Shown piece by piece: positions 1-10,925 of a stretch of 64,000 nt of DNA (positions are counted from its first letter, which is position 1; each line of letters opens with the position of its first letter). The notes under the pieces were generated by a model. It had not been told where the DNA came from. It was given only the letters and a program-made list of their open reading frames with translations, and did not search any database. The stretch spans positions 7,320,225 to 7,384,224 of the forward strand of contig OY987308.1 of assembly GCA_963920635.1 (NCBI GenBank), given 5' to 3'. A program made the position numbers and the translations under genes. Source of the DNA: Pseudeuparius sepicola (Eukaryota > Arthropoda > Insecta > Coleoptera > Anthribidae).

Positions 1-575
1 TTTATTTTGCACATAGCTAAAGTAGCCTAAGGAATTAAAATGACTATTTTATTTTTTATATAAAACGTCATAATACTAGGAGATTGATATAGGTAAACTT
101 AACTGTGATTTGTTCAGATCCTGTCTTTTTATCTCTACCTACTTATATATACTCAGTTGTAGTTATTATTTTTTATATTGTTCACCCAAGTATCATTTTA
201 AGTTGCATAAAAAACGTGAAGACGTTGTTGCGACCAATAATACAACTTGTCTATAGACGTATCGTCTCTTTATGACTGAATATGGACGGTTGGAAAGAGG
301 TTTTCATGACTTTTCATACAAATTTTATCTGACTTGACTGGATATGACTTTTATAAGTCCATTAGGTCTTAGGTCGTGTAAATTCAAAGACACCTTAACG
401 TCATAAAGAAGTAGCTCCAAAGTTGTGAAGACCTCTATTAAGACCTTCATATTACCAATTAGTCGTAAATATGGAAAGTTCTGTTGTATAGGACGGATAA
501 AGTCATGAAAACGTTACCAACAATCCAATATGACTAAATACAACGGTCTGGTTTAATTTGGCATAATGCATAGTA
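1..575. other. AT-rich sequence with no recognised gene
   Basis: I see no coding stretch with family features, no splice-bounded exon and no clear repeat here. It is the left flank of the TA-flanked inverted-repeat element that starts at 578. Confidence 0.5.
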
Positions 576-577
576 TA

Positions 578-1638
578 CAGGGTGATTCATCAGCAATGGG
601 AAATCCCGAAACTGAGGGTAGGGGAGACCAAAATATGGCGATTCAGCCCAACATTGCTAAAACAAATGTTGTTTGTTTGAGAGATACAGTGCGTGCAAGT
701 TCTTCTTTTTTAAATTGAATTATGGCTATATCTATCAAAATAATCAAGCTGCTGAACTGAAATTTGGCACTGCTATGTTTTTGGGGTTTGAGGTTATCTT
801 TTTGGTCCTGCAGGTCCATCATTTTAGTGCATCTTTTCATTCTGCAAGAAAAAGGTACTCTTGTTTCATAACGATAAAATCAACCGTTTGCGTTGAAATT
901 GGCAAAACGTGCCCCAAAACACCTTTAACTTCAACATTCGAAACAAAAAATTTTCACCTACCGTTTTCAAACGTCACACATCGACTGTACCATTTAAACT
1001 GAGAAAAAAATTCCTACGAAAAATGTACTAAAACTTATTAGCTTTCAAAATGGAAAGGATTGAATTTAACAAAATTTGAACACCCTATTTCAAGAAAACC
1101 AATGCCGTTTTGACCAATGTTCAATTAGTATTTTTTTCCTTATTTTCAATGTACAGTTGAGCAGTAGGTGAAAATTTTATGTTTCGAATATTGGAATCAA
1201 CAGGTGTTTTGGGGCACGTTTTGCCAATTTCAACGCAAACGGTTGATTTTATCGTTATGAAACAAGAGTACCTTTTTCTTGCAGAATGAAAAGATGCACT
1301 AAAATGATGGACTTCCAGGACCAAAAAGATAACCTCAAAAAAGTTACGCGTAAAAGCGTGATCAAAAAACAGCGCAAGTGGCGCCCTCTGTGAGATACGG
1401 TGAATTGACATTTTCAGCTTATTCTCCATCCCCAAAAACATAGCGGTGCCAAATTTCAGTTCAGTAGCTTGGCTATTTTGGTAGATATAGCAATAATTCA
1501 ATTTAAAAAAGAAAAATTTGAACGCACTGTATCTCTCAAACAAACAACATTTGTTTAAGCAATGTTGGGCTCAATCGCCATATTTTGGTCTCCCCTACCC
1601 CCAGTTTAGGGATTTCCCATTGCTGGTGAATCACCCTG
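578..1638. mobile_element. Long-inverted-repeat TA-flanked element (non-autonomous)
   Basis: The ends read CAGGGTGATTCA and TGAATCACCCTG and are flanked by TA at 576-577 and 1639-1640. Most of the left arm, about 578-1010, is the reverse complement of the right arm, about 1180-1638, with a short unique centre. Apparent ORFs in the two arms are the same sequence read on opposite strands and are not genes. TA target duplications and CAGGG-type ends suit a Tc1/mariner-like non-autonomous element, but no transposase is present. A degraded relative of one arm lies at about 46730-46820. Confidence 0.75.
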
Positions 1639-1758
1639 TATTTATGTGTCTGTCTCTTTCATTCGCACCGTACGCGGACTCGAAAACATAACCTATAGGA
1701 CTTACAATCAGTACGAAGTCATATCGTGCAGTGTATATGTGTCTCGGCGGTAAGTGTA

Positions 1759-2150
1759 TGTTAACGAGCCGAGACGGTAAACGGTTTTTTAAAAAAACTA
1801 TTTATTTATTTACACACACGATTTACAATTTATAAAATGGACAGAGTGACGAGCAGCAAGACTTGCAATCAACTGATTACTTAGTACAGTACTTATCTAC
1901 TTATATACTAGTGTTGAACAAAGACCTGAGCTCTTAGCTGCAGGTGTAGCTTTTGGAAATGGCTAGGCAGAAAATATGCTTGGTTTGATGACAATGCAAA
2001 CCTTGAAGTTTAAGAAGAAAATAATAGGCTTTGTTTAAAGTAGACGTTGAATGAGCAGAAATATGATATAAATTAATAGAGATAAGAAACATTGTATGGA
2101 GGTGACTTTAAGAGAGAACAAAGGGTGCCTTGAAGAGGGCTAATATAACA
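1759..2150 (-). repeat. Gypsy element 1 3' LTR
   Basis: 392 bp. Read on the minus strand it starts TGTTATATTAGCC and ends CTCGTTAACA, the TG...CA form. Its partner is 16533-16884 plus 43679-43716, with only a few substitutions between them. The outer side carries TGTA, matching the TGTA after 43716. Confidence 0.85.
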
Positions 2151-2162
2151 CCTTCCCCCATA
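2151..2162 (-). other. Polypurine tract of Gypsy element 1
   Basis: Minus-strand TGGGGGAAGG abuts the start of the 3' LTR, the expected place for the plus-strand primer of reverse transcription. It fixes the LTR start at TGTTAT. Confidence 0.7.
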
Positions 2163-2359
2163 TTAAAAAAGCTAGTGCCATTGCCAGTAGCTTTTTACAA
2201 TTTACTCTTTGTTTTGGAAATGGGATAAAATATAAATATAAAATCTAAATGATAAAAAAATAATAATAATAAATATATAAAATAATATGAAATAGGGTGG
2301 TTAGATGAAATCAGTTAAATACAATAAAATAATATAGGATAAACTAGAATAGGAAAATG

Positions 2360-4235
2360 TTAAACGCTTGATTTATTAAGATTAATTTCTATACCTTCTT
2401 CAACGGGTCTTCGTGACGGTATAAACTTTCTAAAATTCGTTAACCTATTCCTAGGTCGATCTGGTCGATCTGGATAATCGTCATTACTATTATTTATAAT
2501 TTGGATCCCAGTGGATCTCTTGCACCTTCTTTTACATTTACAAAAACAATAAAGAAATATAAGGCTTATTGAAAGATAAGTTAATGCAGAATAATATTTC
2601 TTTTCGCTTTTCTGTTTCATAAGTTCTTCTAAGTTTTGAGAAAATTCATTAAGATTGTGTTCGGCGATTTCAAGATTATCATAATTTATGTTATTTAATT
2701 TCAAGGGTTTTAGGTTTGGAAAATGAATCCTATAATTCTCTGGTAATTCTTTGCAACAATCATATGATATCTGAATTGGATCATAATGGTAGGTTACATT
2801 TAGTTTTTCTGAATTTTGTGCTTTAATATAAACATCTTCAATATAAGCAATACAATTTTCTTTCAGTGTTAATAAAGAATTTTGTTCTAAAACATAAGAT
2901 ATAGTGTTGTCGTTACAACGAACAGTAATAGGGCTTTTTCCAGCTACTATTATTAACCATAAGTTATTTTCTAATTTTTGTACATTATATCCTGCCATGT
3001 CTACAATAGTGTTTTGGCAAGTTTTTGGGAGAAATTTGAAATTTGAATAATTGTGCTTCGCATGATGCTGAGTTATCGATCATAACTGGTATTAAGTCTT
3101 TACATAATGTGAGGTTTGGTTGGACTGATTTACATTTTTCCATATCTAGTATATTAACATATGAATTCGTATCTTCACTTCTTGCAATATAAGGTTTTGA
3201 ATTTGGGAATATCATGTGGTATAAGTTAGTTCTGGCATCTTTAATTGGAATTGGATAGAGACGATAAGCAGTGAACATTTGTGGCTCGACAGTAGGAACT
3301 TCGAGAATAAAAACAATTTTTGAGTTAGTTTGAAAAGCTTTCAATTCTACGATATCAAAATAACGACTTAATGAGCTTAATTTTGCTGGTAAAGGTAGGT
3401 AATCTCTTTGTAAATTTTCAGAAATTGTTCTTAATTGGTTGACAAAATCACTAGGTTTAATTATTGACGAATGCAAAATTCTAAGGCGTGCAAAGGTTAT
3501 GGAGTTTAAAATATCATTTAAATTATTTTGGATAAAGGTGAATGACTCCATTAGTTCTTCCGTAATTTCTAAAGTTTGTAATTTAGCTTCATGAAAGTAT
3601 AAATCATCTGTAATATTAAAAATGAATTCATTTATTTGTTTTATGTCTGAATTAAAGGTTTCCTCGTCAATTTGTAATTTACGTATAGTTTCGTTGAAAT
3701 TCTCGATAACTGAAGTTGTGACGGAGATTTGTTTTTTCATTAAAGATTCTAATTCGTGTTCGTTACTATTAATTTTTTCGATACAATCATTAAAATATTG
3801 GCCATCACTGGCATCTAGGTTTAATGCAAGAAATTTAAAAACGCTTCCTAATCCGTTTATTAGTCCTCTTTTAAGTCTAAGTAAATTTTAAATCTATGTC
3901 TTGCACGATTTGTTTTAAAAGATTAAAATGAGTTCTTGTTTCGGCATAGAATTTGTGAACATTTTTATTTGGAGAGGGTCTAAATGAAGTATCTAATATC
4001 ATTAAAATTTTCTTATGTTTATCAAAAGTTTCTTTAAGTAAGCTAGTATCATTGTAGACCAAAATTGTCCATTTATTATTCGAAATTGGGATAGTTGATA
4101 TTTGGTGATAATAGAGACCTATAGTATTTTCTAAAGGTCTTAAGGAATAGTTCGGGTTTTCTACTGATATCGGAGTATTTGATATTTCTTGGATTGACCA
4201 TAGTGAGAGGGTGAAGAGTAATTTAAACCTGTAAG
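2360..4235 (-). pseudogene. Errantivirus-type env-like gene, frame-broken
   Basis: Three overlapping minus-strand open pieces (3877-4062, 2985-3740, 2360-2998) in different frames together look like the baculovirus-F-like envelope gene of errantiviruses. About 3860-3880 encodes a furin-type R-L-K-R followed by GLINGLGS, the start of the fusion-peptide region. A coiled, Asn/Leu-rich part follows. Near 2530-2590 a hydrophobic segment (SISLIFLYCFC) precedes a Lys/Arg-rich tail, which fits a membrane anchor. A hydrophobic LLFTLSLW stretch near 4200 could be part of a signal peptide, and TTCCTTACAG just upstream could be a splice acceptor. In errantiviruses this protein is a membrane fusion glycoprotein. 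At least two frameshifts make this copy non-functional as read. Confidence 0.7.
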
Positions 4236-4258
4236 GAAATGGGAAAAATATTTTTATT

Positions 4259-5410
4259 TTACTCTAAATCTTGATTAGGGGTTTCTTCTTCATAACATTT
4301 CTTTAATCTATCGAAATTTACCTTCGTGGTTTGATTGGTTGTCGGATTATAGAGTAATGCAGAATTCTGATAAATATTCCTGATTTCGAAAGGACCATTA
4401 AATTTATTTGCAAGTTTATTTTTAATTTGGGAATCTTTTAGCCATACCTTTTCTCCAATTTTAAATTCATGTTGTGTAGATACCTTTTTATCAAATCTTT
4501 CCTTTGCCTTTTGTTTTTGTAGATTAGTTTTAGTTCGTGCAATATTATAATAGTGTTTGATTCTGGCATTCAAATCGCGAATGTATTTAGTAATTAATTA
4601 TTCCTCATTATATAAAGTTTCAGGGGTTCTTGCCAAAGTATGTCCGAATACTAATTCATACGGGGAAAAACCATGTGTTTTATTAATCGAATTATTATAG
4701 CAGATGCAGGCATAATGAAGGAGTTGTAGGAGGTTTTCTCCAGGAGTTTCTAATGTCATTGTTCTAATCATTTCTAAGAGGGTTGCATGGAATCGTTCTA
4801 ATGATCCATTAAATTGCGGGTGATTTACTGAAGAGAATGTGAGTTTAATATCATAGAGATTACAAAGGTCCTGCATAGTCTGGTTGTTAAATTCTTTTCC
4901 GCTATCACAGTGGATTCTCATTGGCGTACCATAGTGTTGGATATATAGAATTAGGGCGTTTACTACTTCTTTTGCAGTTTTATTCATTAAAGGATAGGCT
5001 TGAGTAAATTTCGTTAGTTCGTCGCGAATAGTAAGAACATTATGTTTAGTAGGGATTTCTAGTATATCAAGATTTATTCTTTCAAACGGTGCTTTTGGAG
5101 TTTCAGTGATTACGAGTGGATTTGATAAGTTTTTTCTGCAGATTTTTGCTTTTTGACAGATTTCGCATTTTTTTATAAAGTTTTCGACATCTTTCGGGAT
5201 ACCTGGCCAATTATATTTTTCGCGTATTCTTTTTATGGTTTCGTTTACTCCTCTATGAAAATTTGCTTTTCCTGAATGATAGTTGTCTATTATAATAGGA
5301 ATTTGATCATCGTCTGGTTTTTGTACAACATCTTGACAAATTATAAAATTTAAATTTTTATCTGACATTATAAAACTGAGCATTTCTAAGTTCTTTATCA
5401 TTTTCAACAT
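4259..5410 (-). pseudogene. Gypsy element 1 integrase domain
   Basis: Two adjacent open pieces (4598-5410 and 4259-4573). The first has an HHCC zinc-binding region (YHSGKANFHRG, then CEICQ) and a DDE core: LDILE, HCDSGKEF and NGSLERFH hold the three acidic residues. The second has the C-terminal GPY/F-like module (NKFNGPFEI). Integrase inserts the cDNA into host DNA. A frame break separates the core from the C-terminal module near 4574-4600, and another separates it from RNase H near 5410-5430. All catalytic residues remain visible. Confidence 0.8.
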
Positions 5411-5426
5411 AGTAAGTTTTGCCTTC

Positions 5427-6206
5427 TTAAAATTTATCCTTGCACAGAAATAGTGAAATAAATAAAACTTTTACTGCATATTCGAAATCAAATGGTAAGG
5501 GAATCAAATAGTATTTTCTGTTATTTACTGATTGACTGGTAACTATGTTAACTTTGTTTTGGTCAAAGTCTGGACTTAGTTCGAATGTATCGTCTATTAC
5601 ACTTTCGTGAAAACTAGTTTTTTTGTCTTGTCTTAAGACTATTAGGATATCTTTATGTTTTTTGTCTAGAAGTTGGTCATTAGTGTTTTGAATTTTTGAG
5701 TAGTCTATCAAAGATTGCGTTTTGTAAAGGTTAATAAATCTACTGTATTCAGATTCCATTAAGTCAATGTCATTGTCATTTGGATCGTTATTTCCTTGTG
5801 ATGTTTCTTGTGATGTACTAGGTTCATTTAGATTTGTCTGAAAAATTATATTATTTATTTTTATACGAGAGAGGGCGTCGGCATTTCTATTTATTTTTTC
5901 AGGTTTATAGAGAATTTCATAGTCATAGTCCTCGAGTTTTAGTCGCCATCTGGATAGTCTAGAAGCAGGGTCTTTAATTGAAAATAAGTGTGTCAAAGGA
6001 CGATGGTCAGTAATTAATTTGAATTTTCGTCCGTAAATATAGGGTCTGAACGTCTTACATGCAAAAACGATGGCAAGTAGTTCTTTCTCTATTGTGCTGT
6101 ATTTTGATTCTGCAGGATTCAGAGTCCTTGAAGCGAATGAGATAGGGAGGTCTTTACCGATTGTACCTTGGGAGAGAACTGCTCCTATTGCGAAAGCTGA
6201 TGCCAT
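5427..6206 (-). pseudogene. Gypsy element 1 RNase H and connection region
   Basis: Encodes the RNase H core of a Gypsy pol: AFAIGAVLSQG, SKYSTIEKELLAIVFA, KLITDHRPL and NADALSR are standard motifs. It degrades the RNA strand during cDNA synthesis. It should continue directly from the reverse transcriptase, but an indel near 6200 shifts the frame right after the first acidic motif (TTD). The preceding connector is also shorter than in element 2, suggesting a small deletion. The C-terminal third is an acidic, Ser/Asn-rich linker toward integrase. Confidence 0.8.
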
Positions 6207-7797
6207 CTGTTGTAATAATAAATTCTTCCTCGAAATTTGGATTTAGTAGATCAAAGGATTCAAAACATTCTTTATTGAAATTGAAAATGGTGTCTTTCTT
6301 TAGTAAATTAGTAAGAGGTTTAGTAATCTTTGAAAAGTTAGGAATAAATCGCCTATAATATCCGGCTAAGCCTAAAAAGAATTTTATATCTTTAGCTGTT
6401 TTAGGAGTTGGGAAATTTAGAACCGCCTTAACCTTTTCTGGGTTAGGTTCAACACCTTCTTTAGTAATATGTCCTAGATATGCAACTTCCTTTCGTAGAA
6501 ATTCGCATTTGTCAGGTTGAATTTTAAGATTAGCATTTCGTAATCTCTCAAAGATTTCTTGTAAACGGGAAATGTGATCTTCGATTGTTTGCGAGTAAAC
6601 TATTATATCGTCCATGTAAACTAGACATCTTTCATTTTGAATTCCGGTTAGAATATTGTCTATAACCCGCTGAAATGTACTAGGGGCGTTTTTTAACCCA
6701 AACGGCATGCGCAAAAATTCGAAATGTCCATTTTCTATCGAAAATGCTGTCTTTTGAATATCTTCAGAATCAATCTCGATTTGGTGGAAACCCGAGGCAA
6801 GATCTAGCGTAGTAAAATATTGGCATTTGCCTAATTGATCTAGTAAATCATTGATATTTGGAAGTGGATATTTATCATCAATAGTAACTTCGTTTAATTT
6901 TCTATAGTCGATTAAGACTCTCCATTTTTGTTTTCCGCTTGCGTCAGGTTTCTTTGGCACTACCCAAACCGGGGAACTCCAGGGGCTAACTGAGGGTTGA
7001 ATTATTTTATCATCTAACATTTTAGCGACTTGATTCTTGACTTCTTGTTTATGGACGTGAGGATATCGATAGCTTTTAGTATAAATTGGTTTGGTTTCAT
7101 TAGTCTTAATAGAGTGCTTGATTTTATTTGTAAATGTTAGTTGATCGCCTTCTAAGTAAAATATATCGGAGAAATTTAAGCAAAGATCCTCTATTAATGT
7201 CTTTTCTTCGTTATTTAAATGTTCTAAGCGTAATTGGCTTTTTATTTCGGATTCTCTATCATAATAAGGTAAAATGTTATATATAGAAATTTCTCTATTT
7301 TCGTTAACTTGTACTTGAGAAAGTTTACAAATTATTATTTCAATTGGAGTAGAATAAAATATAAAGTTTAGCATTTTCTTAACCTTTTTCCATTCGAGTT
7401 TACCTAGACCGCATCCAATTTTGGGAATAGCTAAGTGTGTTATAGAGTTTTGTAAAAGAACTGTCCTAAGATTTTGTAAGCATTTCCATAGGGTATCATA
7501 ACCTGGTTTTTCGTGACAGTACTTCTTTGTAATTAAATAGAAAATATTTCTTCCTTGACTTTTGAGACTAGCAACTTCACCTAAATCTTTATTCTGATTT
7601 TTTAGAGATTCGACATTAATAAATTTATTTTTAAATTCTAGAGCTATACCTTTATTCATATCAAGATCGGCTGAAATGCAGTGAGCTAAAGCGTATCTTT
7701 CTGGCATTTTGAATAGATCAATATTAACTTCGATTACCTTTTCTAGATTGTCTTTTTTGTGGTTTTTGTACTCTAAAAATTTTTGATCGTTTGACAA
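6154..7797 (-). CDS. Gypsy element 1 pol fragment: macrodomain plus reverse transcriptase
   Basis: 547 open codons. Residues about 21-159 are a macrodomain (own entry). Residues about 195-470 are an errantivirus-clade reverse transcriptase with WSSPVWVVPKK, DYRKLN, LDLASGFHQIE, MPFGLKNAPSTFQR and the catalytic YMDD. The thumb region with YLGH and GYYRRF follows. The first Met at 7797 is not a true start. Coding sequence continues upstream from the protease through a linker (about 7800-8250) that has a frame break near 8000-8050. A frameshift near 6200 ends the frame at the RNase H boundary. Element 2 and the right-hand Gypsy elements have no extra domain at the equivalent position. The reverse transcriptase is complete by motif, but the copy is defective overall. 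Confidence 0.85.
   Translation of the reverse strand: MSNDQKFLEYKNHKKDNLEKVIEVNIDLFKMPERYALAHCISADLDMNKGIALEFKNKFINVESLKNQNKDLGEVASLKSQGRNIFYLITKKYCHEKPGYDTLWKCLQNLRTVLLQNSITHLAIPKIGCGLGKLEWKKVKKMLNFIFYSTPIEIIICKLSQVQVNENREISIYNILPYYDRESEIKSQLRLEHLNNEEKTLIEDLCLNFSDIFYLEGDQLTFTNKIKHSIKTNETKPIYTKSYRYPHVHKQEVKNQVAKMLDDKIIQPSVSPWSSPVWVVPKKPDASGKQKWRVLIDYRKLNEVTIDDKYPLPNINDLLDQLGKCQYFTTLDLASGFHQIEIDSEDIQKTAFSIENGHFEFLRMPFGLKNAPSTFQRVIDNILTGIQNERCLVYMDDIIVYSQTIEDHISRLQEIFERLRNANLKIQPDKCEFLRKEVAYLGHITKEGVEPNPEKVKAVLNFPTPKTAKDIKFFLGLAGYYRRFIPNFSKITKPLTNLLKKDTIFNFNKECFESFDLLNPNFEEEFIITTDGISFRNRSSSLPRYNR
7321..7737 (-). other. TARG1/OARD1-like macrodomain embedded in Gypsy pol
   Basis: About 139 residues follow the ALC1/TARG1 macrodomain pattern: YALAHCISADLDMNKGIA (adenine and distal-ribose side), GEVASL, FYLITKK, KPGYDTLWKCL and IPKIGCGLGKLEW (phosphate loop). 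Macrodomains bind ADP-ribose, and TARG1-type enzymes remove it from proteins or DNA. The lysine equivalent to human TARG1 Lys84 is kept (YLITKK). The aspartate equivalent to Asp125 is Gly here (GGT codon at 7402-7404), so hydrolysis may be lost while binding could remain. It lies in frame between the protease linker and the reverse transcriptase. Fold assignment is strong; activity and role are inference. Confidence 0.85.
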
Positions 7798-8253
7798 ATC
7801 AAATTTTGGATAGCTTTCTTTTTCCTTTTGAGGGATTTCCTTTTCATTATCAATATACTCTAATTCAGCGTTAGTAATAGGTTCGATTTGTAGGTTATAA
7901 AAATTTATTGTTTTTTCTTTATCATTCGTATTTAAAACTGTCGTAAAAAAATCGCCTTGGGCATTGATATGGACTAATGAACTTGGCAGAAAGACCTTGT
8001 CAATTTGCTGAGTTTGTAAAATAGCATCCGTGTTTCGAAATGCTGGCGTAACTTACATACTTTCTCAACGCGAGGCTCTATATAGAGGATATTTTTAGAT
8101 TCCATAGTCGGAGTTTGAATTTTATTTTCTTGGGGAATTATGTTAATATTTTGGGAAATTCGATTTTGACTCTGTGATACGTTTTCGGTAAAATACAAAG
8201 GTTTAACATCATAATTTGAAACTAATAGTTTGTCATTAATAAAAATTTTACAG
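7798..8253 (-). pseudogene. Element 1 pol linker between protease and macrodomain
   Basis: Pol coding continues here with a proline- and glutamine-containing stretch and a basic RVEKVCKLR segment like the post-protease region of errantivirus pols. A frame break near 8000-8050 interrupts it. The part next to 7797 is rich in Lys and Glu and leads into the macrodomain. Confidence 0.5.
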
Positions 8254-8529
8254 TCAAATTTTTCTGAAAAAGTCTAGTCCGAAGATACCATCGAATTCAA
8301 TTGGTAATTCGCAAATATAGGCTTTATGAAGAGTGTAATTGGGACCGACTGGATAATTTACTGATTTAGTGACTAAAAATTCTTCGTCTGAAATTCCTTT
8401 TATTATTAAATTTTCATTATTAACGCCGTAGTCTAAATAGTTATTTGCAACATGAGGTTTTAGAATAGTTATAGGGGTTCCAGTATCAATGAGGTATTTA
8501 TTATTTGAAATTTTGCCTTTAACGTACAT
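8254..8529 (-). pseudogene. Gypsy element 1 aspartic protease
   Basis: A retropepsin-like domain with active-site DTG (KYLIDTGTPITIL, about residues 12-24) and the C-terminal FDGIFGLDF flap-and-core motif. It processes Gag and Pol polyproteins. The Met at 8529 is internal: the reading joins gag on one side and the linker on the other. The protease is short but motif-complete. Confidence 0.75.
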
Positions 8530-8698
8530 GAGAGTTGGCGAATCTAGAGTATGTATTCTTACATATCTAATTGGGATTGGTTCCTCGATTGATTTGGATT
8601 CATTGAAGTTTGTTTCGAGGCATTCCGACGAAAATTTGGAGTTTCTGGTACAAAAGAATGTGATTGTGGATTTGTTTGTGATCTGGGGGTTTGTGAGT

Positions 8699-9277
8699 TT
8701 ATGTGATTTGTTTGAAAATTGGGTCTGTTATTAGGGAATCTTTGATAATTTGGTTGAAAATTTTGATTTGGTCTTGGAGGATTATTAGGCCTTTGAAAGT
8801 TGTTAGAATTTTGGAAATTATTTGGCCTTTGAAAATTTGTATTTGACCTTTGAAAATTTGTGTTTGGTCTTTGGAAGTTTGTATTTGGTCTTTCGAAACT
8901 TGTACTTGGTCTTTGGAAATTATTCTGAGGATTAAAATTTGAGTTTTGAGAATTATTATAGTTTCTTTTGCGACATTCATTAATTAGATGGCCATTTTTC
9001 TTGCAGTAGTTACAAAATTTTTGGGTATTCTGAGGATGTCTTGGGGTTTTTTGGATACTAATTGGATTTCTTTGAGGATTTCTTTGATTTTCAAGGTAAG
9101 ATAATTGTAGCTCTCTTCTAAAATTGTAGGAGGGTTACTTGCCCTTATGATTTGACCGATTCTTGGTTCTAGTTCGATAAGTAAGGTATTAAGTGTCATT
9201 TCTTCAACTAACATAGCTTGAGATTTTTTCTGAGGGTGTGTGAGTTCTTGCTTAGTGATTGCCGATTGTATTTTACA
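8699..9277 (-). pseudogene. Gypsy element 1 gag, C-terminal part with zinc knuckle
   Basis: Gag continues in two frames (8984-9277 and 8699-8980). On the minus strand 8973-9014 encodes CNYCKKNGHLINEC, a CCHC zinc knuckle that binds RNA. A repetitive Asn/Gln/Phe-rich tail follows toward protease. The coding sequence is cut at 9278-9282 by Gypsy A; its N-terminal part is at 13925-14294 and again at 15463-15852. Confidence 0.7.
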
Positions 9278-9282
9278 GTTAA

Positions 9283-9489
9283 TGTTGTATCTTGTAATAA
9301 AAGGTTTAATGTATGCAACCATACATTCATATGGGGCTAGGCCATCTTAGAAATAAACACAATGTGGTTGTTATGTAAAAAACTAACAATAGAATGTCAA
9401 GTTTGATTTTTGATAATAAAAGAGTCCAGTTCAGTTTTGCCTTTTAATAATTATTGAATTACTGTAATAAATTCGGCTACTACACAGCA
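9283..9489 (+). repeat. Gypsy A 5' LTR
   Basis: Begins TGTTGTATCTTG and ends CTACACAGCA, almost identical to 13718-13924. An AATAAA lies in the first third. Just downstream, TGGCGACGATGG (9494-9505) is a plausible primer-binding site resembling the tRNA-Arg type, but not proven. Confidence 0.9.
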
Positions 9490-9634
9490 ATTCTGGCGAC
9501 GATGGAAAATAAATTTCGGAAATAGTTCTGATATTTAAAGTGAATTTTGCTTGTTAAAGAGCTGCTTTATTGGAAATTGAACCTCGTATATCGAATAGAA
9601 CAGGTTTCACTGTTATAGTCAACTTACTAAGAAA

Positions 9635-10482
9635 ATGGCAAGTGTTACCGTGGTCAACACTGGAAATGTAGCCAGTTTGAGAGTATTTAATGTTGGAGAT
9701 GACTGGGAAGTTTACATTGAGAGATTGGAGCAGTTTTTCTTAGCCGACAGGGTAGAGGATGATCGTAAGATATCAGTGTTGTTGACATCTGTCAGTGAAG
9801 ATGTTTACAAAAGGTTAAGAAGTGTATGTCATCCTGAAAATCCCAGAACAAGAACATTTGATCAGTTGATAGCTTTATTATGCAGTCAATTCAAACCAAA
9901 AGTTTTATTGTATAGAAGAAGAGTACAATTTGATTCTCTTCGTCAAAAAGAAGAGTCAATAAATGATTGGTACATAAAGGTTAAAAAGATTGCAGCCGAG
10001 TGTGATTTTGTGTTTATTTGGAAAGCAGGGTTCTCGACAAGTTTGTGGTAGGATTAAGACCTGGACCCATCCTGGATCGCTTATGTGAAGAAAGTCCGAT
10101 GAAGGGTTTAAAAGATATTCTAGAAATAGCTTTGGCGAAAGAAGCTTTACTGAAGGAGACTAGAAGTGGAACTCAGGAGGTAAATAGAATCCAGAAAGTT
10201 TCAAATCATGGCAAGTTTCGTAAGGAAATAAAGAAAATGTATGTTTTGCATGTGGTGAACCAAACCATGATTTTAAAAACTGTAAGTTTAGAAAATACGT
10301 TTGTTCGTTTTGTAAAAAGAAAGGTCATATTGTTAAAGCTTGTAAAGTTAAACTTGAGAAAAATAACAGTTTGCAAGACAACATCGAAGGTAACCAAAGT
10401 CAAGTTCAAATTGAAATGTTTAATGTTAATATTTTTAATGTGGTTGAAGTTGATGCAGACTCTTAAGTTGAACCAATTGTAA
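9635..10482 (+). pseudogene. Gypsy A gag
   Basis: The first open stretch (9635-10051) is a mag-type Gag capsid region with W-x-Y-I-E-R-L-E-Q-F-F and FDSLRQKEESINDWYIKVKK. A frame change near 10015-10030 leads to a second stretch (to 10482). In a third frame 10242-10350 encodes two tandem zinc knuckles (CFACGEPNHDFKNC and CSFCKKKGHIVKAC). Gag forms the particle and binds RNA. Frame breaks disable this copy. Confidence 0.75.
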
Positions 10483-10490
10483 TAGGTATT

Positions 10491-10925
10491 TTGGTTAATG
10501 GTTTTCCTTTGTCGATAGAGATAGACACGGGTGCGGGGTTATCTTGTTTACCCTATTCTGTTTACGAAAAATATTTTTCAAGTTGTAATTTAAAACCTAC
10601 ATCAGTACTAATACAAGTTTATAAAGGTCCATTAGTAACACCTAAAGGTTGTTTTGAGGCAGATGTAGTAATCAACGATGTCACAAAAATATGTAACTTT
10701 TTAGTAATAGATGGTGCAAAAAAATCGCTTATAGGTAGAGATATATGGAAAAAGTTTGGAATGAACTTAGATTCAGAAAACAGAGTATTTTTAAATGGAA
10801 AAGAAATTAGTGCAGTTTCTACTCCAGTATCTACTAATAATGGTAAGTTACAGGGTATTCTTAATGAATTTAAAAACCTTTTTAAAAATGAATTAGGTAC
10901 TTACAAATATGAAAAAATAAAGCTT
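10491..10925 (+). pseudogene. Gypsy A aspartic protease
   Basis: Contains the active site IEIDTGAGLSCLP and the later LIGRDIWKKFG motif of retropepsins in this clade. The frame runs on to 11000 but loses pol similarity after about 10925, where an indel moves the reverse-transcriptase N-terminus (KKPPPVPFAFREK) to another frame. Confidence 0.75.

Noticed and set aside
673..1543. ORFs of 109 and 140 aa in the first inverted-repeat element
   Set aside because: They are the two arms of one palindrome read on opposite strands and have no protein features.
7321..7737. dUTPase or other known Gypsy accessory domain
   Set aside because: The motif order, including AHCIS, ITKK and IGCGL, fits a macrodomain and lacks dUTPase motifs.
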